A stretch of 64,000 nt of DNA from Psychrobacter sp. ANT_WB68 (GTDB lineage Bacteria > Pseudomonadota > Gammaproteobacteria > Pseudomonadales > Moraxellaceae), in contig NZ_VOAZ01000001.1 in the NCBI RefSeq assembly GCF_008369115.1, positions 124,001-188,000 of the forward strand, written 5' to 3'. Position numbers and translations under genes: made by a program. The notes beneath the pieces were generated by a model. The model was not told the DNA's origin. It saw only the letters and a program-made list of their open reading frames with translations, and made no database searches. Position 1 is the stretch's first letter. The number at the start of each line of letters is the position of its first letter. This document shows, in pieces, positions 18,055 through 26,654 of this stretch.

Positions 18055-19632
18055 ATGATAGATCAAAGTTTATTAGATGCAGTCAAAAGCTACAGTGAAA
18101 ACATGACCCGTCCAATTACATTTGTATTGGGTAGCGGAGAACATAGCAAGCGTGCCGAGCTGATTGATTTTTTGACTAAAATCGCTGGTACGACGGATAA
18201 AATTCATTTTGATAGTACAGCTACCGATGACAGCTTACCAAGCCCAATTAGTTTTAAAGTGGTCAGTCATATCGATGATGTATTGACTGATACTGGTATT
18301 GTTTTTAGTGGTATCCCTGGTGGTCATGAATTTACGTCTCTGATTTTGGCGATCTTGCAAGCCGGTGGTCATACGTTAAAACTGGATGAAGGCATTCAAA
18401 AGCTGATAAAGCGCTTTAATAAACCGCTGCAGTTTCAAACCTATGTCTCACTCTCTTGCCACAGTTGCCCAGAAGTTGTTCAAGCACTGAACCAATTCGC
18501 GCTGTTAAACGATGACATCAGCAATGAGATGATCGATGGTGCATTATTCCAAGAGCAAGTAGAAGCGAATAACATCCAAGGCGTACCAGCAGTGTTTTTA
18601 AACGGTAAGCCGTTTGCTAATGGTCTGATTGACACGGCTAAATTGATTGAAAAGTTACAAGAGCAATTCCCTGATTTATTAGCAGAAGCTGATGATAATG
18701 CTGAACAGTTAGAGCAGCAGGATGTGACGATTATTGGTGCGGGTCCTGCTGGCGTGGCGGCGGCGATTTATACCGCGCGTAAAGGCTTAAAAGTCACTAT
18801 GGTCGCCGATCGCATTGGCGGGCAAGTGAAAGACACGCAAGATATCGAAAACTTAATCTCTGTACCTTTGACGACGGGTAGTGAGCTGTCGGCGAACTTT
18901 GAAAAGCATTTGCATGAATATGATATTACGCTCAAAGAACATGTCAGCGTCAAAGAAATTAGTGAAACTGAAGATGAAAACTATCGTATTCATCTGAATA
19001 CCGGTGAGACGTTTGAGACGCGCAGTATTATCTTAGCGACCGGTGCCCAGTGGCGTAAACTGGGTATCCCAGGTGAAGATGAGAACGTCGGTAAAGGTGT
19101 TGCTTACTGTGCGCACTGTGATGGTCCATTCTTTAAAGGTAAAGACATCTCTGTCATTGGTGGCGGTAACTCCGGTATTGAGGCGGCGTTAGACTTGGCA
19201 GGTATTGTGAACCATGTGACCGTCCTTGAATTTGCCAATGATTTAAAAGCCGACCAAGTATTGATTAATAAAGCCAAAGAAAAAGCAAATATCGATATCA
19301 TTACCAGTGCTGCAACCCAAGAGATTAAAGCGCAAGATGGTAAAGTGACATCTATCGTTTATCAAGACCGTAGCAGTAGTGAGACTAAAGAGCTTGATGT
19401 TTCAGGAGTGTTTGTACAGATTGGTTTGGTGCCAAATACTGAGTTTGTCAAAGGCTTTGTCGATTTAAACCGCTTTGGTGAGATTGAAATTGATGAGCGC
19501 TGCCGCACCGATCGCAAAGGTATTTTTGCCTGTGGCGACGTTACTACCGTACCTTTTAAGCAGATTAATATTGCGATGGGTGAAGGTTCAAAAGCGGCAT
19601 TATCAGCGTTTGAATATTTGGTGATGCAGTAA
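18055..19632 (+). CDS. ahpF: Alkyl hydroperoxide reductase flavoprotein subunit AhpF
   Basis: 525 aa, the full family length. The N-terminal glutaredoxin-like domain pair has its CxxC at C135-HS-C138. The FAD-binding motif 'VTIIGAGPAGVAAAIYTARKG' starts near residue 223, the thioredoxin-reductase-like CxxC is C352-AH-C355 in 'YCAHCDGPFF', the NAD(P)H motif is 'ISVIGGGNSGIEAALDLAG', and the end has 'GIFACGDVTTVPFKQI'. It passes electrons from NADH to AhpC. It has its own long upstream region with inverted repeats and a shared terminator after it. Confidence 0.97.
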   Translation: MIDQSLLDAVKSYSENMTRPITFVLGSGEHSKRAELIDFLTKIAGTTDKIHFDSTATDDSLPSPISFKVVSHIDDVLTDTGIVFSGIPGGHEFTSLILAILQAGGHTLKLDEGIQKLIKRFNKPLQFQTYVSLSCHSCPEVVQALNQFALLNDDISNEMIDGALFQEQVEANNIQGVPAVFLNGKPFANGLIDTAKLIEKLQEQFPDLLAEADDNAEQLEQQDVTIIGAGPAGVAAAIYTARKGLKVTMVADRIGGQVKDTQDIENLISVPLTTGSELSANFEKHLHEYDITLKEHVSVKEISETEDENYRIHLNTGETFETRSIILATGAQWRKLGIPGEDENVGKGVAYCAHCDGPFFKGKDISVIGGGNSGIEAALDLAGIVNHVTVLEFANDLKADQVLINKAKEKANIDIITSAATQEIKAQDGKVTSIVYQDRSSSETKELDVSGVFVQIGLVPNTEFVKGFVDLNRFGEIEIDERCRTDRKGIFACGDVTTVPFKQINIAMGEGSKAALSAFEYLVMQ

Positions 19633-19671
19633 GGTTTTAAGATGTATTTTTAATAAATACTATACTTCATC

Positions 19672-19712
19672 AAAAACCGTCTCAGCTATCTAATAGTCGA
19701 GATGGTTTTTTT
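19672..19712. terminator. Bidirectional terminator between ahpF and the symporter gene
   Basis: Stem CCGTCTC (19677-19683) with GAGATGG (19699-19705), extended by a five-base A/T pairing, followed by a T run; A run on the other side serves the converging gene. Confidence 0.85.
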
Positions 19713-19724
19713 ATATTTATTAAA

Positions 19725-20585
19725 TCAGTTTTTATTCCGAATCAGAGCAATCACTGGCAACGCAATGATATACATGAGAACCCCATATAGAGCAGCGGGT
19801 AGAGCGATAGCAGGTAGACCAACGGCTGTTCCCATAATAATAGGTGCTAAGGTAATGGCAGTGGTACTGTTTTGAATACTAGTCTCAATGGCGATGGTTT
19901 TGGTATCAAACCAGCTTAATTTTAACGCCTTTGCTGTCAAAATGCTCACTATAAATAAGGTGACAATGATAAAGACCAGCTCAAGCCCAATAGACGCCAA
20001 TTGCTCTTGTAGTAGTTGCCAGTTGGTAGCAATAGCAGCAAAGACGATTAAGACAAAGAAAAGGCTAGCTATACCATTTAGTATGCCACTTCTACGTATC
20101 ATGAAGTCAGTAAACTTATAACGGGCAAGCATACCCAGTGTCACAGGCAGTGTCGTCAATAAAAACATCACCACGCCGATTTTTAACGCGCTGATAGAGC
20201 CTGCTTGGTCTTTCATAAAATGATTGAAAGCTAAGGTAATTAAGATAGGCAGTGTTACGACTGATAACAAACTGACCACGCCGGTGAGCGCCACTGACAG
20301 CGCCACATTACCTTTAGCATAGTAGGTAAGCATATTGCTGGTCACACCGCCGGGGCAAAAGCTAATCAGCATAATACCAAAGGCGATGGTAGGTGGTGGT
20401 GACATCACTAAAACGACCGCTAAAGCAACCAAGGGTACAAAGATAACTTGGTTAACCAAACCCACAAAGAACGCTTTGGGGTGACTGAAGATAACCTTAA
20501 AGTCAGTTGGTTTTAGCCCTGTCCCTAAGGTAAACATAATGTAGGCAAGTGCTAGCGGCAATAGAGCCAACGCATTATTACTCAT
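19725..20585 (-). CDS. Bile acid:sodium symporter (BASS/SBF-like) family transporter
   Basis: 286 aa, nearly all hydrophobic with about nine to ten membrane helices. The sodium-site signature 'SFCPGGVTSNMLTYYAKGN' is present, as is 'ETSIQNSTTAITLAPI' in the second half, marking the inverted-repeat architecture of BASS transporters. Members import organic anions with sodium; the substrate here is unknown (the family also includes pantoate, pyruvate and taurocholate carriers). Good ribosome site AAGGAATG. It has no obvious operon partner: a hairpin separates it from the upstream small phosphatase-like gene. Confidence 0.92.
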   Translation of the reverse strand: MSNNALALLPLALAYIMFTLGTGLKPTDFKVIFSHPKAFFVGLVNQVIFVPLVALAVVLVMSPPPTIAFGIMLISFCPGGVTSNMLTYYAKGNVALSVALTGVVSLLSVVTLPILITLAFNHFMKDQAGSISALKIGVVMFLLTTLPVTLGMLARYKFTDFMIRRSGILNGIASLFFVLIVFAAIATNWQLLQEQLASIGLELVFIIVTLFIVSILTAKALKLSWFDTKTIAIETSIQNSTTAITLAPIIMGTAVGLPAIALPAALYGVLMYIIALPVIALIRNKN

Positions 20586-20697
20586 GAAACATTCCTTGTT
20601 AAATGAAAAGTCATACTTGAATGCCTTTCTTATTAGCTCACATTCCTTGTAGCGCTATGTTTCTTAATAGCCTCTAAAATATAGCCTTTAATATCAT

Positions 20698-20725
20698 AGA
20701 AGCCCATATGTTTATATGGGCTTCT
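20698..20725. terminator. Perfect 12-bp hairpin, probable terminator of the first DUF442 gene
   Basis: Arms 20698-20709 and 20714-20725 with a 4-nt loop. It sits 30 bp after the stop of the minus-strand gene at 20758. On that strand no long T run follows, so termination would be weaker than elsewhere in the window. Confidence 0.6.
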
Positions 20726-20757
20726 TGGTTTATTGCTTTAAGTTATTGATTGTGATA

Positions 20758-21090
20758 TCAGTCATCCAATAAATCCATACGCTTTGCCGCTTCATAGATA
20801 CCCGTTGAGCGGTTACCAGTACGGCAAAAAATCAGTACGGGCTGCTCAGCTTGGTTAAAAAAGTCCGCAAATTCTTCGACATGGTTTTGATTGAGCTCAC
20901 TACCAGCAAAAGACACTTCTTTATAAGCAAGTCCTGCTTTTTTAGCAGCGGCTTCAATCTCGGCGCTAGTGGGTTGGGTTGGTTCTTCACCATCTGGACG
21001 GTTGTTAATAATGGTTTTAAAACCATTTTCAGCAATCATGGGTACTTGATCAGGGGTGATTTGTCCGGTAATACTAACTTGATGGCTCAT
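20758..21090 (-). CDS. TIGR01244/DUF442 family phosphatase- or sulfurtransferase-like protein
   Basis: 110 aa. 'ISITGQITPDQV'-type start, 'GFKTIINNRPDGEE' and the P-loop 'FCRTGNRSTGIYEA' (Cys-X4-Arg) place it in DUF442, the domain fused to the metallo-beta-lactamase part in some Blh persulfide enzymes. Family members have phosphatase-like folds and are annotated as sulfur transferases. Here it is a free-standing protein in the same neighbourhood as the BigR-like regulator and the persulfide-dioxygenase-like gene. Strong AAGGAG site. The nucleophilic Cys and the Arg are intact, so it should be active. Confidence 0.82.
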   Translation of the reverse strand: MSHQVSITGQITPDQVPMIAENGFKTIINNRPDGEEPTQPTSAEIEAAAKKAGLAYKEVSFAGSELNQNHVEEFADFFNQAEQPVLIFCRTGNRSTGIYEAAKRMDLLDD

Positions 21091-21227
21091 AAGAGCTCCT
21101 TTTATTTTTTATATTTAAAATGAGTAATTTGATAGGCAACTAAACAGCCTAATCTGAATGGATAGCTTTCTAAAGATGAAGTGTGTAAACGGCACAGCTA
21201 CTCTATAACTGGCTTTTACAGCTACCT

Positions 21228-21572
21228 TTATAGCAAACCTTGCATCAATGCACTTTGATAAAGCAGTTTGGCGCGTGCGCCCGTGCCACAAAACATCAGG
21301 ATGGGTTTGGGCATGGCGCGATAAAAAGCCGCAAATTGTTCCACAGTTGCCATGCTCAAACGCTCATCATCAAACGGCAAATGCTGATAGGTCAAATTGG
21401 CTTTCGCCGTCGCACTGGTAAAGTCACAACTATTGGGCTGTGAGTCAACTTCAGCGTCAGGACGAATATTGAGCACGGAGCGGTAACCAAGCTCTGCAAT
21501 CTTGACACATTGGCTTGGGTAAATTTGCTTATAAATGGTTAAATCATCGGTCATAAGTAGGTTAGGTCGCAT
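21228..21572 (-). CDS. Second, divergent TIGR01244/DUF442 paralogue
   Basis: 114 aa. It shares with its neighbour 'YRSVLNIRPDAE', 'YQHLPFDDERL' and a P-loop 'FCGTGARAKLLY', in which the Arg after Cys in the first protein (CRTGNR) is Gly here; Cys and the final Arg of the C-X4-R loop remain. The start is uncertain: neither the ATG at 21572 nor the in-frame ATG 18 bp later has a clear ribosome site. It lies between the first paralogue and the SulP gene, all on the minus strand, so the pair may have arisen by an old tandem duplication. Confidence 0.75.
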   Translation of the reverse strand: MRPNLLMTDDLTIYKQIYPSQCVKIAELGYRSVLNIRPDAEVDSQPNSCDFTSATAKANLTYQHLPFDDERLSMATVEQFAAFYRAMPKPILMFCGTGARAKLLYQSALMQGLL

Positions 21573-21740
21573 ATATTAAAAGGTGTTAAGGTTTCTCGTA
21601 TTTCTAGAGAAAGTAATTTGTAGCGTTTATAGTAATTTAGCATAACACAGCTTTTATCATATCTGTGTTTTGTCACTGACAATAACGGTCATTAATGATT
21701 AGACATAGTGTGACATAGGATGGATACGTGTATGGCGTTG

Positions 21741-23450
21741 TCAGACATCCTTAAGCGCATTGACCGCATCCATGGTGCTTAAATAAACGCGCCCTGATAG
21801 ATGAGTAATGACGGGTGTATGCTCAATGATGTCCATCACCGGTCCCTTAATAAAGCTAAAACTTAAGTGCTTGTTTTGATTCAACAGCTCTTGGTTAAGG
21901 CTGATGAGCATTTCTTGTCCAGTCAAATCAATATGATTGACCGCTGACATAATAAGAATAATCTCATGCGCTTCAGGATATTGCTGCGTCGCTTGTATGA
22001 CCCTGCGATGCACGGATTCACTATTGCCAAAAAACAAGCTTTCATCAATACGCAGCATCAATAAATTGCTAAACGTCACCACATCATGACGATTGATATT
22101 GCGAAAGTGCCCTGTACCAGCTAATTGACCAACAATGGCGACATGCGGTTTACTCGACTGCCAAATTAGGCTGGCAAAGGACACCATCAAACCTATGACT
22201 AAGCCCGTATTTAACCCAAATATCAGTACACCGATAAATGCCGCCAGAAAGCTAGCCGCATCTAAGCGGTCGCGTTGCCATGCTGACTTTAATGTTGCCA
22301 TATCAATGAGACCGATAATCGATACCATGATTGTCGCGCCTAATAAGGCATAGGGCAAAGGCGCGAGCAAATTGCCGAAAGCGATTAACGCCGCAATCAT
22401 AACCAATATCGTCACTAAACTTGCGAGCGGTGTTTTAGCGCCTGAGTCGGCATTCATCGCGGTACGTGAAAACCCACCAGCGACCGTAAAGCTTTGAAAA
22501 AAGCCGCCCGCCATATTAGCCAGACCCAGTCCGGTTAGCTCGCGATTGGCATCAAAGGTTTCACCGCGCAGGCGGGCATAGTTGCTTGCGACGGAGCTGC
22601 TTGAAACAAAGATAATCAATGCCATCAAACCTGCGCTAGGTAATAGGTTTAGCGCTTCATGAAAATCTGGTACGTACGGTAGAGTAAAGGTAGGCAGACC
22701 TTGCGGAATATCACCAATCGTTGCCACGCCATGCGTTGCCCAATGCAAGCTGATACTCAATACGATGGCAATACCAAGTAGAATGAGCGGAAATAGACGC
22801 TCCGCCCATTTGGCATAAGAGGCTGACAACCAAGACCGCCAGACCCATTTGCTGCCATAGCGATTGGCAACCAACAGCGTAAAAGCCATAAAGCCAATAA
22901 CCAAGGTCAGTGGATGCAGCTGGCGAGCATATATGTGCATACTCGATAAATAACCGATTAAACCATTGCCTGCAACAGGAATCGCAGTTAGGTACTTCAG
23001 CTGACTGACAAAAATCAGTACCGCCGCGCCACTGATGAAACCTGCAGATACGCCGCGACTGATAAATTGCATAATCCAGCCAAGTTTAAGCCGACCCGCC
23101 AGCCATAACATCGTTCCAACCATCAATGACAATAAACTGGCCATTAATATATATTGTTGCGTGCTCTCGGTAGCATAAGGATGCAGGCTGCTGGCTGTCA
23201 TAATCGCGGTGATGGCGACGGGTCCCACTGCTTGTATATTACTCGAGCCAATCCACGCATACACCAGTACGGGTACGATAGCCGCATAGAGTCCATAGAC
23301 AGGCGGCAATCCTGCCAATACCGCATAGCCTAAGCTTTGCGGAATGACGAGCACCCCAACGACTAATCCCGCGATGACGTCAGTCGGCAGAGCAGATAGC
23401 TGGTACTGACGTAACCAAGCAGGAATCAGGCGAGCAGCGATAGAAGGCAT
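21741..23450 (-). CDS. SulP-family anion transporter with STAS domain
   Basis: 569 aa. The N-terminal 420 residues form the SulP membrane domain: 'DVIAGLVVGVLVIPQSLGYAVLAGLPPVYGLYAA', here cited in part, is the diagnostic opening, with 'FTVAGGFSRTAMNADSGAKT' further on. The C-terminal 130 residues are a STAS domain ('MLRIDESLFFGNSESVHRRV', 'HIDLTGQEML'). SulP carriers move sulfate, bicarbonate or other anions; beside a persulfide regulator an oxidised-sulfur substrate such as sulfite, thiosulfate or sulfate is the likely reading, but that is inference. It lies 56 bp after the BigR-like gene on the same strand, so probably in one transcript with it. Confidence 0.9.
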   Translation of the reverse strand: MPSIAARLIPAWLRQYQLSALPTDVIAGLVVGVLVIPQSLGYAVLAGLPPVYGLYAAIVPVLVYAWIGSSNIQAVGPVAITAIMTASSLHPYATESTQQYILMASLLSLMVGTMLWLAGRLKLGWIMQFISRGVSAGFISGAAVLIFVSQLKYLTAIPVAGNGLIGYLSSMHIYARQLHPLTLVIGFMAFTLLVANRYGSKWVWRSWLSASYAKWAERLFPLILLGIAIVLSISLHWATHGVATIGDIPQGLPTFTLPYVPDFHEALNLLPSAGLMALIIFVSSSSVASNYARLRGETFDANRELTGLGLANMAGGFFQSFTVAGGFSRTAMNADSGAKTPLASLVTILVMIAALIAFGNLLAPLPYALLGATIMVSIIGLIDMATLKSAWQRDRLDAASFLAAFIGVLIFGLNTGLVIGLMVSFASLIWQSSKPHVAIVGQLAGTGHFRNINRHDVVTFSNLLMLRIDESLFFGNSESVHRRVIQATQQYPEAHEIILIMSAVNHIDLTGQEMLISLNQELLNQNKHLSFSFIKGPVMDIIEHTPVITHLSGRVYLSTMDAVNALKDV

Positions 23451-23506
23451 AGCAATATGTCATCACAATAAAGAAATTTAAGAACAGCTAAGAGCTAAAT
23501 AACCAG

Positions 23507-23899
23507 TTATGCGTCTGTTTTGGCACAAAAGCGTTCATACAATAACTGTAGTACCGATAATGCATCATCGCTTGCGATACTATAATAGATTTGCTTACCC
23601 TCACGGCGGGTCGTGACAAGCTCGTCTTTACGTAGGATACCAAGCTGCTGCGACAAGCTTGGCTGACCGACACCGACCAAGCGTTCAAGCTCACTGACGC
23701 AGTACTCACCTTGAGTCAGCTGACACAGGAGTAATAAACGATCAGGATGCGAAAGCGACTTTAGTAACTGGCTGGCTTGCAAGGAGGCTTGTTGCATTTG
23801 CTCAGCAAGGTCTTTTGGCGCAAAGTCTGCGACGCTTGCTGATATATGCTTACCAGTGTGATTGGCAGATGTGCTCAATGCTGAAGTTGAAGTAGTCAG
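23507..23899 (-). CDS. ArsR-family persulfide sensor, BigR/SqrR-like
   Basis: About 130 aa. The winged helix-turn-helix 'CVSELERLVGVGQPSLSQQLGILRKDEL' and 'TTRREGKQIYYSI' is ArsR type. Two cysteines, one in 'QGEYCVSELE' and one in the terminal 'ERFCAKTDA', match the redox pair of BigR/SqrR/YgaV persulfide sensors, which form a tetrasulfide link and release DNA. The start is odd: no ATG exists near the Shine-Dalgarno AAGGAG (minus strand, 23906-23911). A CTG at 23899 lies 6 nt after it and is in frame; a TTG follows at 23878. It is divergent from the dioxygenase gene, which it presumably controls, and upstream of the SulP gene. Confidence 0.82.
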   Translation of the reverse strand: MTTSTSALSTSANHTGKHISASVADFAPKDLAEQMQQASLQASQLLKSLSHPDRLLLLCQLTQGEYCVSELERLVGVGQPSLSQQLGILRKDELVTTRREGKQIYYSIASDDALSVLQLLYERFCAKTDA

Positions 23900-23976
23900 A
23901 GCGAGCTCCTTATATAAAATATAGATAGAAAGGGCAGAGTTTATAGATAAGATATGGTTATATATAGTTAATTATC

Positions 23977-24008
23977 AATGATATCGCCATTTATAGCAAT
24001 ATATCATT
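23977..24008. promoter_or_regulatory. Inverted repeat between the BigR-like gene and the dioxygenase gene, candidate operator
   Basis: AATGATAT (23977-23984) and ATATCATT (24001-24008), perfect 8-bp arms with a 16-nt spacer, in a very AT-rich divergent region. ArsR-family operators are AT-rich dyads, so this is a reasonable but unproven site. Confidence 0.35.
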
Positions 24009-24162
24009 AATTACATTATATAAATTGATAAAATGATAGGTGGTTGCTATAGTGATAGGTAGGAATAGATAGTGAATACATCCAACTATTATAAATATGT
24101 ACCTATCATACGTAAGAATTTATTAAAAATTAAAACACTCATATAAAAGCAAAGAGGTAGCC

Positions 24163-25029
24163 ATGCAAGTTCATTCTTTCTTACATAGCGACACAGAAAC
24201 TTATACCCACGTACTCGCTGACGTGCAGCAGCAATTGTGCGCGATTATCGATCCCGTCTTGGACTTTGATGCCAAGTCAGGACGCACTGATACCGCTAGT
24301 GTCGACGAAGTGATAGCGTTCGTTCGTGAGCAAGGTTGGGCGCTGGTTTACATTATAGAAACCCATGCTCATGCTGATCATATATCGGCAGCTATTCATG
24401 TCAAAGAGAAATTGGGTGGCAAACTGGTCATTGGTCAACATATCACCGAAGTACAAAAAATATTTAAGCAAATCTTCAATTTTGATAGCAGCTTTCGCAC
24501 TGATGCCAGTCAGTTTGATATCTTGACCGACGATGGCGAAACCTTAGAGCTTGGCGGCATTACTATCACTGCCATGTATGTGCCCGGGCACACGCGTGCG
24601 GATATGGCCTACCTTGCCACTGACGCTGAAAAAACCGTGGTCTTTGTCGGTGATACTCTGTTCGCTCCCGATGTGGGTACGGCGCGCTGTGACTTTCCGG
24701 GAGGGGACGCTAAAACGCTGTATCAGTCTATCCAGAAACTGCTGGCACTGCCTGATCAGACCATGATGTATCTGTGCCATGACTATCCGAGCAAAGGACG
24801 CAAGCATTGTCCAACCACGACTGTGGCGGCGCAAAAGCTCAGTAATATTCATGTCAAAGAGGGCATTAATGAAGCGGAGTTTGTCGAGATGCGTGAGCGC
24901 CGCGATGCCAATCTTGAGATGCCGCGACTCATTATCCCGTCAGTACAAATCAATATCGATGCCGGTCATTTTCCAAAGCCAGAAGACAATGGGACGCGCT
25001 ATCTAAAGGTACCGATTAATGCGCTTTAG
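24163..25029 (+). CDS. Metallo-beta-lactamase-fold persulfide dioxygenase-like protein (Blh/ETHE1 type)
   Basis: 288 aa. Metal motif H68-A-H70-A-D72-H73 in 'ETHAHADHISA', then 'YVPGHTRADMAY', 'VFVGDTLFAPDVGTARCDFPGG' and 'YLCHDYPSKG', the last two being hallmarks of ETHE1/persulfide dioxygenases and Blh. The C-terminal 'MRERRDANLEMPRLIIPSVQINI' is also typical. The enzyme oxidises glutathione persulfide to sulfite and glutathione with a mononuclear iron. In some bacteria the protein is fused to a DUF442 domain; here DUF442 proteins are separate nearby genes. GAGG precedes the ATG. It is divergent from the BigR-like repressor gene. Confidence 0.9.
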   Translation: MQVHSFLHSDTETYTHVLADVQQQLCAIIDPVLDFDAKSGRTDTASVDEVIAFVREQGWALVYIIETHAHADHISAAIHVKEKLGGKLVIGQHITEVQKIFKQIFNFDSSFRTDASQFDILTDDGETLELGGITITAMYVPGHTRADMAYLATDAEKTVVFVGDTLFAPDVGTARCDFPGGDAKTLYQSIQKLLALPDQTMMYLCHDYPSKGRKHCPTTTVAAQKLSNIHVKEGINEAEFVEMRERRDANLEMPRLIIPSVQINIDAGHFPKPEDNGTRYLKVPINAL

Positions 25030-25213
25030 TCATTGATTAGATCTCAAAACACGAAAAATAGCTTCTGAGAAATAGGTAAGTAAGCAGAAAGTTACGCACG
25101 CACAATACGAGTAGCAGCCATCCTAATGCTAGTCTGTACTATAAGTTAGTATAGTGAGATAAAAGAATGGCGGTTTTTACTAGGACTGATTCATAATAGG
25201 TGAGGATTTTGCC

Positions 25214-25396
25214 ATGGAAATAAATGTCGGCAGTACTGAACGTTTACTACGTATTATCATTGGTGTGGTCATTATCGGCTTGGGACTTTATTTTCAAAGC
25301 TGGTGGGGTGTCGTCGGTTTAATTCTCTTATTAACCGGTTTATTCCGCTTTTGTCCGTTATATAAAATGCTTGGGATGAACACTTGTAAGCGCTAA
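25214..25396 (+). CDS. DUF2892 (YgaP-like) small inner-membrane protein
   Basis: 60 aa. 'NVGSTERLLRIIIGVVIIGLG' and 'GLFRFCPLYKMLGMNTCKR' are the beginning and end of the DUF2892 domain, two membrane helices with two cysteines. In YgaP the same domain is fused to a rhodanese; here it is free-standing. DUF2892 proteins recur beside persulfide enzymes. Good GAGG site 8 nt before the ATG. About 180 bp separate it from the dioxygenase gene, with no clear hairpin between, so co-transcription is plausible. Confidence 0.88.
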   Translation: MEINVGSTERLLRIIIGVVIIGLGLYFQSWWGVVGLILLLTGLFRFCPLYKMLGMNTCKR

Positions 25397-25491
25397 ATAT
25401 TTATTAAGTTTTTATCGTAATAATAAATAAATATTAAGCATGGGTGCTTTGCTAAGACGAGTGCCAATGCTATTGATATAGGAGTTCTATA

Positions 25492-25929
25492 ATGAGTGAG
25501 CAAAACTCTCATCTGGTTTGCCCCCATTGTCAGGCAACCAATCGTATACCTGCAGCACGGCTGAATGCGGCACCAAATTGCGGCAAATGCGGTCAGCCAT
25601 TGTTAACGGCCAGTCCGCATGAACTAAACGCCCAAACGGTTAGTAAAGTCATACAAAGAAATGAGGTATTGACCATCGTTGATTTTTGGGCGAGTTGGTG
25701 TCAGCCGTGTCTAATGATGGCACCGCAGTTTAAAGAGGCTGCTAGCCAGTTGCCGCAAGTGGTTTTTGCCAAAATACAAACCGATAAATACGAGCAAGCG
25801 GCGGCGCCTTATAATATTCGTAGCTTGCCGACGATGGTGGCCTTTAAAAATGGCAAAGAAATCGCACGGCAGTCAGGTGCGTTACCTAGCGATCAAATTG
25901 TACAGTGGGTGAGAAGCTTGCATTCATAA
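25492..25929 (+). CDS. TrxC-type thioredoxin with CQPC active site
   Basis: 145 aa. The N-terminal zinc finger has C10-PH-C13 and C30-GK-C33, which defines thioredoxin 2. The thioredoxin fold follows, with 'TIVDFWASWC' leading to C70-Q-P-C73 where family members almost always have CGPC, and the cis-Pro loop 'IRSLPTMVAFKNG'. It reduces protein disulfides or persulfides in the cytoplasm. It closes the reactive-sulfur block, has an AGGAG site at 7 nt and a strong terminator. Because of the CQPC the symbol trxC is used only as a family label in this entry. Confidence 0.9.
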   Translation: MSEQNSHLVCPHCQATNRIPAARLNAAPNCGKCGQPLLTASPHELNAQTVSKVIQRNEVLTIVDFWASWCQPCLMMAPQFKEAASQLPQVVFAKIQTDKYEQAAAPYNIRSLPTMVAFKNGKEIARQSGALPSDQIVQWVRSLHS

Positions 25930-25966
25930 GCTTTGATTGAGCTTTTACTGCTGATTACTAAATATA

Positions 25967-26003
25967 GAAAAAGCCAATATGCTTGTCGCGTATTGGCTTT
26001 TTT
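25967..26003 (+). terminator. Intrinsic terminator after the thioredoxin gene
   Basis: 9-bp stem AAGCCAATA (25971-25979) with TATTGGCTT (25991-25999) and a T run. Confidence 0.88.
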
Positions 26004-26077
26004 GTTGTGAACAGCGTTTAAAATGAGCGAAATAGCAAACTATCAACTGTGACTTACTAAGCATGAACTATCGCGCA

Positions 26078-26479
26078 TTACTCACCATAAATCTTAATGC
26101 CATTGGCAAAGCTACAACGTTGGATACGGGCAGACTGAATGATGGCATCACGCTCGCCGTAAAGCCGTGATAGCTTTGCATCGCGTGCTTTAGTGTTGTT
26201 ACTTTGACCAACGCCAAAACTGATATTAGGAGAGATACCCCAACGTCCGGCGGAAACCCCAACGCCAACACCTGAAGCGGATAAGGTTGATTGCTCATTG
26301 CGCGCCGCATCGACATAACGATTGACGCGGATATATTCTTGGCTAAGGGTTTGGCAATCATAGCTTTGATAAGTACTTGGTGGCACATATTGCGGGGTGA
26401 TATTACCCGTTGAGGCGCAGCCTGAGAGACCAAAAACGCCAGCTGTTGCCAGTAGTGTTGCTGCAGTAAGAGTTTTCAT
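26078..26479 (-). CDS. Hypothetical lipoprotein
   Basis: 133 aa. Signal peptide with lipobox L-S-G-C (Cys21), so exported and lipidated. The mature part begins with Pro/Tyr-rich 'PQYVPPSTYQSYDCQTLSQE' followed by a helix, a Gly/Val-rich central stretch and 'LSRLYGERDAIIQSARIQRC'. Cysteines near positions 41 and 121 could form one disulfide. No family was recognised with confidence, although the 'YxCxxLxxEy' pattern is found in many small gamma-proteobacterial lipoproteins. Good GGAG ribosome site. It stands alone. Confidence 0.75.
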   Translation of the reverse strand: MKTLTAATLLATAGVFGLSGCASTGNITPQYVPPSTYQSYDCQTLSQEYIRVNRYVDAARNEQSTLSASGVGVGVSAGRWGISPNISFGVGQSNNTKARDAKLSRLYGERDAIIQSARIQRCSFANGIKIYGE

Positions 26480-26654
26480 AATGGCTCCATAAGGCTAAGT
26501 GAGTATATTTACATTGCATGATAGTGGACTACTGCCCTTAATTAACCGCTGTTTTGACATTACATTTTAAACAGAAAATTTTAGTCAGTGTGCTTATTTA
26601 AGATAGCAAAAAATAAGCGATTAAGATATTGAAAAATATATCATTTAGCAACGA

